Below the pieces are notes generated by a model, which did not search any database, was not told the origin of the DNA, and saw nothing but the letters and a program-made list of their open reading frames with translations. Positions 23,633-35,600 of a stretch of DNA of 64,000 nucleotides are shown here, piece by piece. Made by a program: the position numbers and the translations under genes. The DNA comes from Scolanthus callimorphus (Eukaryota > Cnidaria > Anthozoa > Actiniaria > Edwardsiidae), in NCBI GenBank assembly GCA_033964015.1, contig CM066918.1, positions 24,263,387 through 24,327,386 of the forward strand. The letters are read 5' to 3'. Each line of letters starts with the position of its first letter. The stretch's first letter is position 1.

Positions 23633-24119
23633 AATGGTAGCTAAAGCAAGTTCGCATTTGTGGTAATCACTTTTTGAAATACTTTATACACAAATTGGTG
23701 TGATTCATAATTAATTATGGTGACACAAGAACCTTGAATGAACAATTGTAAAAAAAAAGAGGAACTGCATTTTGTACTAAAGAACAGTACCTTTCAATTT
23801 AGTTGACCTTGAATTAAATGAAAACAAGCTGACACCAACTGATCTGTTGTATTTGACATCCATCCTAGTCTTCTCGCAGCCTCCCAGGTCGTAGTCATGC
23901 AACACTTCCCACTACGGGCAGGGAGCGTTGCGTGACTCTGATTATCAAAATCAACTCAACTCAGTATGAAATATGACCCTTATTTAATACCATCCCCAGT
24001 GCTCCACATAACCCACAAAGGCAGTATTATCATTTTCGTTCAACTCTGACATGGGGCAATTTTTTCGTGTTTGTTTACGTTTCAAGCATACAGGTGTTGT
24101 CTAAGCATGTCTCGCGTTT

Positions 24120-24415
24120 ACAGCTGTTTCTGGTAACACGCGACCCAGCGCGTTCAAAACATCGAGAGAGTTGGCAGTTGGGTTTCCTGTGTAGTCAATT
24201 AAACCACGTGAGCCAATCAGATCCCTGCCTAGTTTCGCCTAGTGCAGTGAACTGGCTTCTGTCGCGACATGTCTCGCAAGGTAAGCCAATCGAAAGCACT
24301 GAGTAAGGATATGATTGGCTCACACGGACACGGATTGCATTGATGTACAGCACAGAAAACCCAACTGCCAAATTCTGGCGCAACGGCGAAGTCGCGTGTT
24401 ACCCGAAACAGCTGT
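24120..24415. mobile_element. foldback element with ACAGCTGTTTC ends
   Basis: The left end ACAGCTGTTTCTGGTAACAC is inverted at 24394-24415. Inner arms with TTGGCAGTTGGGTTT and GAGCCAATCA also pair. It overlaps by eight bases the left end of the next element, which uses the same ACAGCTGT word. Confidence 0.75.
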
Positions 24416-25017
24416 AATAGACTGCTTGCAGTCTCTTCTTTGGCGAACGTCCGTAAATCGAGAGAAAGGGAATGGGAGTCCGAGAGTGCCGAAGGCACGA
24501 GCGAGCGCAGACGCTTTCTCCCCCGTGGCGCTGCTTGTTACCCGACACCTAGGGCGCTTTCCATTTGGCAAAAAATCCCGTTTTGAATTCCCAGTAGTTC
24601 TCTAAGTCAAATGGAAAGGTCTCAATCCGCTAATTCACGAGAACAGCCACGATTGGACGAAAGTCCGAGAACGGTCTGCACCGCTTTCCATTTGACCCGG
24701 AATTTCCGGGAATTTCGGTCAGAAATCAAATGGAAAGGGACAAATTCCCGGAAATTCCGAGTTCTCCGAAAATTCCCACTTTTGGGATAAGCTCAAAAGG
24801 TTGTCCCAAATTTCCGAAACTTTTTCCCGGGTTTGGCGCTTTCCATTTGACTTCTAACCGAAAATTCCGGGATTTTTTGCCAAATGGAAAGCGCCCCTAG
24901 ACTCTCGTGAGCAGGAAATACGAGCGCGCAAACAAACTACACAATGTAGGACTAGGACTATTTTTCTCGATATGCGGACGTTCGCCAAAGAAGGGGCTGC
25001 AAGCAGTCTACAGCTGT
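24408..25017. mobile_element. foldback element with ACAGCTGTAATAGACTGC ends, carrying a nested element
   Basis: The left arm from ACAGCTGTA through CTTTGGCGAACGTCCG is inverted at 24972-25017. The centre contains the separate inverted-repeat unit 24549-24900. Confidence 0.78.
24549..24900. mobile_element. nested MITE-like element with GGCGCTTTCCATTTGGCAAA ends
   Basis: Terminal inverted repeats of about 30 bp (CTAGGGCGCTTTCC... and its inverse ending GCGCCCCTAG) bound a unit with several internal copies of CTTTCCATTTGA. It sits inside the element at 24408-25017 and is therefore younger. Confidence 0.82.
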
Positions 25018-25481
25018 AACTAATGAAATGTCTGGTACAAGTGTGGTATGGCACAAGTCCTGTAAAATATCATGAGGTGTTTAAATCCTCACGCCCTTGC
25101 TCAAGATAGGACATTGAACATGGGCTTTAGGATTTGAACACACCTTAACTGCAATGGTGGTTCAAAGAAGGAATCTTAAACTTGTACATTCTATGTCGTT
25201 TAAAATAGAAGTGAAGTGAAATAAGTTTGGTGACTCTGGAACCAAGGATTGAAAGTCACCTTTTCTCACACATAACCCCAATTTATTACACGCGTATGCA
25301 GTCATATTTATTTCTCAAAAACAATTGCACAGGTTAAAATACTCCTTGTTTCTAGTGGAAAGCGTCCACCAGGCCATGACACTGGGTTACCGAGAACTTG
25401 CTAATGTATTCCTTTTCCCCCTTGCCTCTAAAATTACGGTGTTCTAGCTTCCCTGTCGGTGTGACAGAATGTCTAAAACTC

Positions 25482-25540
25482 TCACAAGGCGTTTGCTGGG
25501 GGAACATCGCCTTTTCGTGTCCTAAAACATCGTTGCTTTT
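25482..25540 (-). CDS. tentative last exon of ETHE1
   Basis: An in-phase 59-bp exon with acceptor GGCAG would add EKQRCFRTRKGDVPPANAL and a stop to the ETHE1 frame that ends at 26657. The DVPPAN part loosely recalls the family's C-terminal AVPAN motif, but the preceding residues do not fit the family and the acceptor is not strong. Reading through the donor at 26657 instead would stop after about 13 residues. Confidence 0.25.
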
Positions 25541-26010
25541 CTGCCTTGGGCTTGACTGATTCTAAGAATGTAAAAGTCGGGGTACATGTACACTTATACA
25601 AATAGTTTGACTATGTTTTGACCACAAAATGCTTGTTACACATCGATTCCACAGCCACAATAATTTGTAAGGTATCTAAATATTGTCTGTTGCGTCACTC
25701 ATCCATTCTCTCGTGCCATTTCCCAAGCTGACTTGGCCCACACATCATATTTATCGGCAAGGCTTCATCTGCGGATTAAACAACGGTAATTCTTTATGGC
25801 CCGTTCACACACCGCGATTTGAGGTGCAATTTTTGCGAAAATCAACGAAGTCACATCGCGCGATGTGAACGGCCGTCGATTTGGCGCTGTGATATTAAAT
25901 GTCAGTTTGTTGGGAGATTTGAAATCGCGGACGCATCGCAGTGGAATTTGAGCACGTTCAAAACGCGTGCGCCGGCGTTCACACGCTGCGATCTCAGCTG
26001 CGATTTGATT

Positions 26011-26121
26011 GGTAGATCCTTATATATGGTACATTATAGTGCCCTCCGTATAAATATCTCCCATGTCTTAGAACGAGGATATACAGAAGGACTAAAGTGT
26101 ACTATATATGAAGGATCTAGG
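26011..26121. repeat. short imperfect foldback
   Basis: TAGATCCTTATATATGGTAC is inverted as GTACTATATATGAAGGATCTA about 75 bp downstream. No gene is visible in the surrounding 23633-26656 apart from the tentative ETHE1 exon. Confidence 0.5.
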
Positions 26122-26278
26122 ATGATTTCTATTCTTGGTCTCAAATCACTGTCAAATTAGCCAATCATAGAAAATTTCGCAATTGAGCATAAAAACCTTT
26201 CCATCCCCTCAGAAAATTGCATGATGTCAAATGTAGACTAGGTTTGACAAGGGAGTTGTGGCGATGGCGTGTACGATG

Positions 26279-26548
26279 ATTAAGACCCCGTCCACACTTA
26301 TCCCGATATTTTCGAAAACTCCCTTTGCACCTCCCGTCCACACATATGCGGTTTTTTCTGACACAAAAACGGAGGTTTTCGAAAACGCTCTCTAGAATAA
26401 GTTCCTCTTATTATTTGTGTTATTGTTATTATTAGAATGTACAATTTTAAGAATGAAAATTTATTGTATTTGTCTGGACGGTCGAATACAGAGGTTTTAA
26501 AATACGATGACTTTTTTGGATCCGGATCCGTGTGGATGGGGCCTTAAT
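26279..26548. mobile_element. MITE-like element with TTAAGACCCCGTCCACAC ends
   Basis: The left end ATTAAGACCCCGTCCACAC is inverted at the right as GTGTGGATGGGGCCTTAAT, enclosing about 230 bp with GGATCCGGATCC and ATATTTTCGAAAAC words. It has no coding capacity. It lies just downstream of the last clear ETHE1 exon. Confidence 0.82.
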
Positions 26549-26656
26549 CTAGTTTTTGTTTCCCGAAACGGGGGTATAAAATCCGGGTATCTGTGACGTG
26601 AAGATTTATATTTTAGTTGATTTTACCTGTAAAGTTGAGCTTCCCGCGATTCTTAC

Positions 26657-29600
26657 CTATTCTTTTCGGCTTTGCCAATCCAAGGTTGTGCATCAGTTGT
26701 ACGAAATCTTCTTTGCTCTTCGTCAAACGAGGATTGTGTTTAAGTTCCTCTTCAACTGTTGTCCAAGCGAATCCTAGAACAACCACGTCAAGTGATCAAT
26801 AAAGCTCTGGCTAGAAGAGGACAGACATTTTTCTAGTCTAGCGTGTTTATAGATACACTCAAAACATTTGCCACCAAACCAAAAAATCCGGGATGGCAAC
26901 ATCTTTTTCTTCGTAAAAAGATTTTCTTTTTTTCCCGCCGCATCCATAAAATTCCTCACTCAGGTCTGTTTCAAACTTCAATTCTTGCAGAGTCGAATCT
27001 TGTATAATTCAACCGATAGGTAATGGTTCATCTAGCTTAACTTTTTGCACGAGACAAAGTGTCCTCTACGCTGCAAATAAAATTTCTAACAACTAGGATC
27101 GACGCGGCAGAAGATTGATGTTTTACCGCTACGTTCGTAGTGTCGCGCTGCGCACGACAGAGCGGAAATGACCTGCTTAGATCACTAAATTTCAAATAAT
27201 AAGGACAGGTTAACTCAGATAAGCTTGATTCTTTGCATACTGCAGACTCCTTGCCTGATTTAAAACAAAATATCAAAAATGACTTTTTTCTAGTGGATCC
27301 GACTGAGATATTAGGCTTTAAACTTTAGTTTCTGTGCCATTTTATGGGAGAATTGGTACTTCGATCAGGAATTCTGCAAACTTTGTTCAATCATATCTAA
27401 AATTCATATTCTTCAATTTTCTTAAAAATTTGGAATTAAGCTTTTGGTCATAGAAACTCTTTGTATGCGGAATCTTGAGCTTATACATTAAAATATGGCG
27501 AAGTTCGACATATCATTTTTGGTCATTTCCGCTCGTCGCTGCTCACTTATTTTCTGTCGCGACGAAAAGCAAGTCGACTGCACTAGTCAAAACAGTGCAA
27601 GGACCTGATTGGTCCAGATGCTCCCGGGGGGGGGGGGGGGACTCCCAATTTTTTAGACGTGGGTGCTCGTCGGGAAAATTGATTTTGACCCTAAGGGATA
27701 GGAAAATGGGTGTGGCCAACAGCAAATTTACCCCTAAAAGAAAGCAAATTTGGGATGGCGAACGCCGAATTTACCCCTAAAAGATAGCAAATTTGGCAGG
27801 TCCAAACAAATAAAAGCCAATTTGAGGTCTTTTAGGGTTTTCATCCAAGTTTCCTTTGTAAATATTGGTTCTGGTGTCAGTAGCAATATATTTCTGGGCA
27901 AGGATTGGTCTGTGACTCCCCTTAGGGATAGGGCTGATTTTAAACACCCCTAAGAGATAGCACGACCTGTCAATTTTATACCCTAAGGGATAGGACGAGC
28001 ACCCCCGTCTGAAAATATGGGGAGTCCCCCCCCCCCCCCCCCCCCCCCCCGCGGGAGATGCTCTCACTGGCGAAACATCAAAACCGGGAATTTTCAAACC
28101 ATGGTTTGACTGCGGGCGCGAAATAACGAATTTGGCTGTAATAAAGCACTGGTTAGACAAGGAAATGTTTTTCTAGTTTAGTATTTTACCGTGTCAGATC
28201 CGTAATATTTCTCTTATTTAGACACACTTGAGACCTTTTAGTAAAATAGCCGGCGGCGAAGAGAGAAAACATAAAATACAGTAAATGTATGAACATTTGA
28301 CGAAAAGAGGGGGGGGGGGGGGGGTGCTCGAGCACCCCCTTAATGTATGGCTCCGCCGCCTATACTCTCACTCGGCCGGAGGAACACGCCGCCATGTTGA
28401 GCCATGACTTGCCTTTATAATCGTGTGCTGGGTAGAGGGTAAAGTCTGGAGGGAGGGATAAAATCTTGCTTTTAACTGAATCGTACAACTTCTCCGCAGA
28501 ACCTGAAACCAGAGCACAAAAATATCAATTACAGTTGCACTGTACTGACAGGACTCGATTTTGTAGGTTTAAACGAATAAAATATACCAACAGTACTATA
28601 GAAAAGACGCCGAACTGTCGTTCGCCATCGACGGTTTAGTTTTGTACTCATTTCTCGAAGTTTTCCTTTCTTATTTTTTGACAAAATTAATGTGCCCCGT
28701 TGAAGAGTGGGGAGTTCCGCCTCCCCAATATGCCATTCCATCTTTCTCTCTCATTTGCCAGCAAGTAGCGGACAAACGTATTTCGTTGGACCTGAAGGCG
28801 TGCTGTGCGCTGGAAAGGCGATAGTCGGAGATAGTGTGCGTCAATATATCCAGTTTTGAGGAAATCTGCGAAAGAGGACGACCATAGGCGATTATTATTG
28901 TTATTTTTTGGTGGTCGTCATGTATAATTTAAGCACTGGACGTCAGTCAAGCTAAAGTTTCTAGCTTCTATTAATTTTACAAGAAAGCAGTGTAAGCTTA
29001 TTTTCTTTATTCCTTTAGTTTTTTTACGGGAAAAAGATCAGCTCGAGGACGCGCTCTGTGTTAGAAAATGGAGGTCATCATGTCTTCATCAGCGCGCGCA
29101 AAAGGAGGAACACTCGACTTGCATCAAAACAAGGCATCAAAATTTGCATCTCGTTTGCCATCAACCACAAAGCAAGTGTACGCCCGGGTTATATGCAAGT
29201 CCGTGCAAGTCAAAACATGTCAAAACTTGGTTTGGTTTTCTTTGGTTTATAGTATCAAACTGAGTTGCGATCCAGTGAGACCACTTGATCATGATTCTGA
29301 TCACGCTGGTTTGTGTAGCCGTCACATTCTTTTGATGGACATTGTATGCACCTGAATGCCAATTGCTTTAAACTTCACAATGGTGCGGTCATACGTGGCC
29401 GAGACCAATACATCCAATACAGCTAATTCAATAAAAGTTGTAGGCCTTTTGAGTGATCAGGCCTACGCGCCCAGACCTACGCCCAGTCTGGAAAGAATGA
29501 TTCAAACTTTAACATTAAACTGAATCACCTCGAGCCAGCAGTTAAGTACCTTCTTGGAAGTCTGTTCGTCCACAAGCTCTGATTAAAAGGGCGTCACCAG

Positions 29601-32600
29601 TAAATGCCATCTTGTTTTTGTGATCCACAAACGTTATACAACCTGACAGATAGATTTATTTCGCAGATATAGATTACTTTATGAAATATCGGTTTGAAAA
29701 AAGAGACAAGATAATTATACTGCTATTTGCCATTAAATGAACATCAACTTACTATATGGTGTTGTTGGAAGCTGCAAAGCTGTGTTCCGAAGGAAGGCAC
29801 CAATGCTATGCGTTTATATGGCAAACAAGACGTTGCTACACGCTTTGAATTAGCACATGCCTAAAAGCACCGATCAAATCGCAGCATTTTGAGAGCATTT
29901 TTTTCTGTCTCGCATCCGCCAAAAACGGATGGGGTTTTGTTACCATGAGTCTAAACAAGAGGTCTATGATGCCCAACCTTGTGGTCTGTATTTTATACCT
30001 TAATGTAATTTACTTAATTCCAGCCTTGATGAGAGTGTACAATAGTTAATAGTAAGGATATGTAGCCATAAGAATGATACCATTTTTCTATTCACACATT
30101 TTGATGTTTGTCTCAAAGTTACAGTGAAAGGTCAGGCAAGTGAAAAAATAAATAAAGTAAAATAAAATGATCCGCTGGTCTTACCATTGGTGTGTCCAGG
30201 AGTCGAGCGAACCTCAATTGACTGACAAATAATGACAGAGATTGTTAAAGCTCCACAGGACACGGGGCTGAATAACACAGAGGGGATAATATGAGGTCAA
30301 CATTGGTGATTTTGCTTCTTTGGGAATTCCAAGGGCCTGTTTTTTCTGAATACAAATCAACACCACAAAAGCCAACAGCCACGGAACATGGCCACAGGAG
30401 AGTTAGGGGATGGGGGCAGCACCAAGTTTGCAGTTCCAGAAAAGATGCATACCGGCCTTGGCTAGGAGAGATTGGAAATATCAGGGGTGTGGGGTTACTG
30501 TGCAACTACATCAAATGGGCCATCCCATAAAAAGTTTGTCATTCAAAGATTCAAACCATTTTAAGGAAATTTAATACCTGAACTATGTTTGACAATGAGT
30601 AATGACATGTTTTGAAGTTATTTTTGCTCATAATTTTCACAATTTTTGGAGAAAGCGACGTCTGAAATCTCAAGAAAGTCAAGATACTTTGTTCTGTACT
30701 CGCTTTCCGATTGGCTAACTTGTTACAAAATGGCCTGGTTTACGTAGTCGGACAGTAAATGTCCTCTTGTGTTCCCCATACAATAAAAAATATTCAAGAG
30801 GGGAATTTTGACTTATATTTTGGGTCAGTGCAGGATTGCATAATGGATGAGAAAATCTCATGGTAAAATTCAGATGTCTCCTCTCTCAAAGTGCGATACA
30901 ATCAAGAGCAAAATGATGGCTAAATTTCAGGCTACTAAAAGAGGAAGCTACAATGCTCAAATCTGTTACACTGTAACATACCTGCTTGCCAAAGTCAATG
31001 TTTTGCCCATCACTAACAAGGACGTCAGCCTTGGCTCCACTGTATTTAGAAATCACACTTTTACAGTTTGTCATTGACTTGAGAATTCCTGTCCCAGTGA
31101 TGTGGTCAGCATGGACATGGGTATTCACTGATGTGAGAACAAGTAAATATCTCATATATATATCATGTTACTTGGGGGGGGGGGGGGGGGGTAGGGTAAG
31201 GGTGTGCCACCTGGATCCTATCCCAGACCTATATTTGCAAAATATGGTACCCTATCCCAAACCTTTGAGTGAAAAAACATACCATACACAGCCAATATTG
31301 TCAGCTGAACTTGTGCTAGAACTATGCATGATTAGTGATCAACTACTTTGTGCACTGTGGTAATTGGCCTTGAATTTAATACCCTTGGACTGAATAAGTA
31401 CCATATCAAAAACCTTTTCTCATAAAAATGACACCCTATCCCAGACTTCAGAGCAATACCCTATCAGATGGCACATTACCCATATACCTCATTTTACTGC
31501 CATGCTAATTTCAAGGACAGTGGCAGCTTTGGCATGATGAGCAAACTAAGGCAGTATGGTTTTTACAGAATGTGGCCTACCAAGCTGATTGGTGAAGCAC
31601 TTACTTGCATAAGTTAGGTTCAAATCCATTTCTTTGATAAGAGTTGCATCCCTTTTTGCCTTGTAATGGAAGCAAAACATAACTGTTATGTGAGCCTTTC
31701 AAAAAAACATATAGCAAAACTCCAGCAAAACCCGCATTGAACTTACAGATAGCAGCAATTACCATAGTTACTAGAACAGAACAGCTTTTGGATAGAATCT
31801 AGCCTGTAGCAAGTGTTCCCGTGGAGTTTTCAGGATGAGGAACTCGGTTGAGATTTGGGCGGTACAGCCAAAAACTAGCTCAGTCTTCAAACTTCTTGCC
31901 GCCGCCTTCTGCTGTTGTCTTATGGTTTCTTTTCCCTGAAAACACTGGGAACGCTTGCTACACAGGCTAGATAGAATCAGAAGACAACAGCCCATCCCAT
32001 ACTCGGATATAAAAATGATTTGGGGAGGGGGGTAGTATTTTTTGGGGTTGCAAATTCTACCAGATATATTTTGGGGGTTGAAAAATCCGCTGATATTTTT
32101 TTGGGGTTGAAATAGGCTAGTTGATCATCAAGATACTGCCTTAAGCTGAGGCTATTTCCATGAAACAATGGGATGGGCATCATGTGTATGCTGGTAATAT
32201 AGCCTTTTTAGGCTAAAAAAGTTGGGTATTTTATTGAGTATCAAATTTTGGGAGCAGGTATTTTTGGGGGTATAAAATTTATGGCTCAGGTATTTTTTGG
32301 GTATGAAATTTGGAGCTGCGTTGGACCCCCCTGTCATTTTTATATCTTAGTACCCCCCTGGGGTCTATCCTAGCTAATTACCTGCGTATCCACAGGATCA
32401 ATCAGTAATGCCTTTCGTGTCTTGCTACATCCCAGCAAATAGGTGAAGGTATAGGACTCATAGTCAAATAGCTGAATTTGATAAAATGAAATAAGTAGGT
32501 GGAGAAATTTATATATCTGTTTAATTATAGCTCTCCTTAGCATATTTTTTAAATAGCACCTTTTATTGTATTCTAGCTTTTTCCAGTGAAGAGCCACTTT

Positions 32601-35600
32601 TGTAATTTTGTGGATATACGTAGTCCTCCCTATATTCGGGTGGTAGATCATATTTTTCAGGGCTTAAAATTGCCAATCCTGCATTTTTTAGGAGTTCTTT
32701 GAACGGAAACGGTACGCTGACGAAAATTCAGTATTTTTTAGGGTTCTTTGAATGGAAACGGTTCGCTGAAGAAAATTCGGTACTTTTTAGGGGTTCTTTG
32801 AACTAAAACAGTGCACTGAAGAAGGCTTTTTAGGACCGAGGAGTATTTTTTAGGGTCAATTTTTTTCTGATCAGGTATTTTATAGGCTGGAAATTTGGTC
32901 TTTCTGACCCCCGGGGAAGGGGGGGTTGCCACTCAAATTCACCCCCAATTTTCCCAAATTTAATATAATATGTGCATTGCAGCTTCATGCTTGTAATTTG
33001 GATACATGACTGTGGTGTTCAGTCTGAAAAATGCTATAAACGTGATATTGAATTTCGTTTTCTTCTGTCATAAGCAAGGCCGGAGTTCATTTCACGCGGG
33101 AACTATAGCCCCTACCAAATTTTAGGTAGAGTACCCCAGGGACCCAGTTATCATTTGTCCATTCATCACTTCGCTCAAAAGCTAATATATAGATTTAGCC
33201 ACTGGCTAAAAGCGGAGCTCCCGGTTACATATTTTTTCAGTGCTATGAAACAAAAACAAGGTTGCCATTGTGCATAGCTTGTCACAGTATGCATTTCAAG
33301 AAAAAAACATCTCTTGACTAGAAAAAGTCATGTATACATTGATTTCTTTGGTATGTTGCCACACTGGCACATTAAAGGTACAGATGAAACCCCAGGGGGT
33401 ACTCCCAAAACTTTTATACGGGGATGCTTGGCCCAGATTCTGGACCCCTTACCCTTCTTTATACCAATTTCAGAGCAAAAAAGGTACCCCTTTCTTATAC
33501 CAAAGCCGAAAAAGGTAGCCCTTTCTTATACCAAGCCTGAAAAATCGGATTTGTGCTCTGTTAAAAAATAAACGGTTTTGCTTGCGCGTTGCGGTTGAAA
33601 AACCGGTGAAATATAGACCTTTTTTATACCAAAATTACAATTTTTCCTACTGTTTTTATACCCAGTCCAGTCTGAAAACCCTACCCCTTTTTTATACCCA
33701 GCCTGAAGAACCCTACCCCTTTCTTATACCTCCAGCCTGAAAACCCTACCCCTTTCGGACCGAGCATCCCCGTATAGTCCAATATAGGGAGTACCCCCCG
33801 GGGATGAAACAAGCTTGGCCTGTCGAAGTAAGGTAAAAAAACCTCCTTCAGAAAAAATAGGGCACTAAACAGTCCCGATGGAATTATTCTAACAAAGAAA
33901 AAAAAGTGCAATAAAGAGAAAAGTATTTGTCATGAGTTTTTTTTAAATTTGGCAATTCCAGAAAATATATGCACCCCAATTCCAGAAAATATATGTACCC
34001 CAACCATGGGCGGCGTTAGTTTTTGATCCCCATGCATCCAGAATTTCCAAAATGGCTTACCCCCATGCATATATAATTCCTGAGAGGTTAACCTAGCTTC
34101 CAGCTTCAAAATCCCCCCTAGGCAGAATTCCGAGCTTGTGAACCCCCCTCCCATTCAGAATTTCCAAATGCTGCCCATCCCCAGGGTACATATATTTTCT
34201 GGAATTGCCCATTTAAATCATAATATATGTCCCATTTATTACATGAGCATTGTAGCAGTGTATTTTTACTAAAATGTGTCATTCCAGAAAACACCAATTT
34301 TTAGCGTACGAAAGAAGGGAACTAGAAAAATACAAATGGTATAGAAGATACTGGAATAACTAAGTAGAAAATTTCTAGTGATCCCCCTTTCAGTACTTCT
34401 TTTGAGAGATCCTCCCTATCGCTCGCCCAAAAATGAAATGATTCCGATCCCCCCCCCCAAATCCTCTGCCCGTATGATATCTCGTCCTCAATTTTGACAC
34501 AAAAGAGATATCATACGATTCTATTTAAATAGTGGATCCACCAGTTTAAAACTGCCTATTCAAATTTATTAAATCCAAAACCTTGCAGATTGTGAGGGAT
34601 CAGAAGTAAAATTCTATTTTCAGGTTGAAGTTCGTGATCAACAGTCTCAAAATGCGAAAAATGAGATAAATTAACGACTTTTTATTAGGATATACAAGGG
34701 GAGATTTGAAAAGTCCCATTCCCTTTGAAGCATCTTGATTCCCATTCCCGGTAGATAAATCCCGTTCCCGGTAACCCAAATCCCATTTTCCCGGCCTAAA
34801 ATAAGGCGAATCCCAGCTCCCCTTTTAACCCTTCAGGACCCTGTATCTACTCCCCCGTTCTCCCAAGAGTGATAGGGGTGCTCGTCAGGACATCAGAAAA
34901 TATACCCTAAAATATACCAGGACATAAAAAATCCACCCCCTAAAAAATACCAACTAAACCTTTTTTTTGTTATTGTTCATTGTTTCTCATGTAGCATATC
35001 CCTTTGTTTTTAGAGCTATAAATGAATAAAGAAAGCCTGAAAACATTTTGCTTGGTTTGTGACCCTTTCATTCATTTGCATACCCCTAAAAAATACCATT
35101 TATTAGTGAAAGCCACAACTCCAATTTCCCCTAAAAAATACCTGATAGTCAATTTTGACCCCTAAAAAATATGACGAGCACCCCCATCAGGTCGACATGT
35201 GAACCCCCCCACCCCCACCCCCAGGATCTACTCAAACAGCTGTACCTTTTTTGTTAAATTTATTCGAAATTCCACTGAAAAATAACTTCAGAGGGGAGGG
35301 CATCCACTTTTCAACAGATTTTCATAATTCCTGTCTCAAAAAGATAGAGCAGGATAAAACAACCAAATTTGTCTTCGACTGCTTCTCACTCAGGTCCACC
35401 CTTCCCCTTGCATGATTTATTTGGTAGTTCCATGTACTCGACGAGTATATGAAGCCGAATAATAAATTATATTAATACTATGATTGCCTTATGTCATGGA
35501 TGGCCTGTCCAGGAGCAATCTCTGGCTGCTGCTTTGTCACTGAAATTGAAAGAAAATAGGTTGATTTTTTATCACTCCCTCCGTTTGAGTGCCAGGAGGC

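Noticed and set aside
35483..35543. Minus-strand candidate last exon ([20 protein letters not shown], stop) with a strong acceptor and an AATAAA 62 bp downstream
   Set aside because: From the ETHE1 first exon the phase gives an immediate stop, and no other upstream minus-strand exon in the window fits; it may be part of a repeat.
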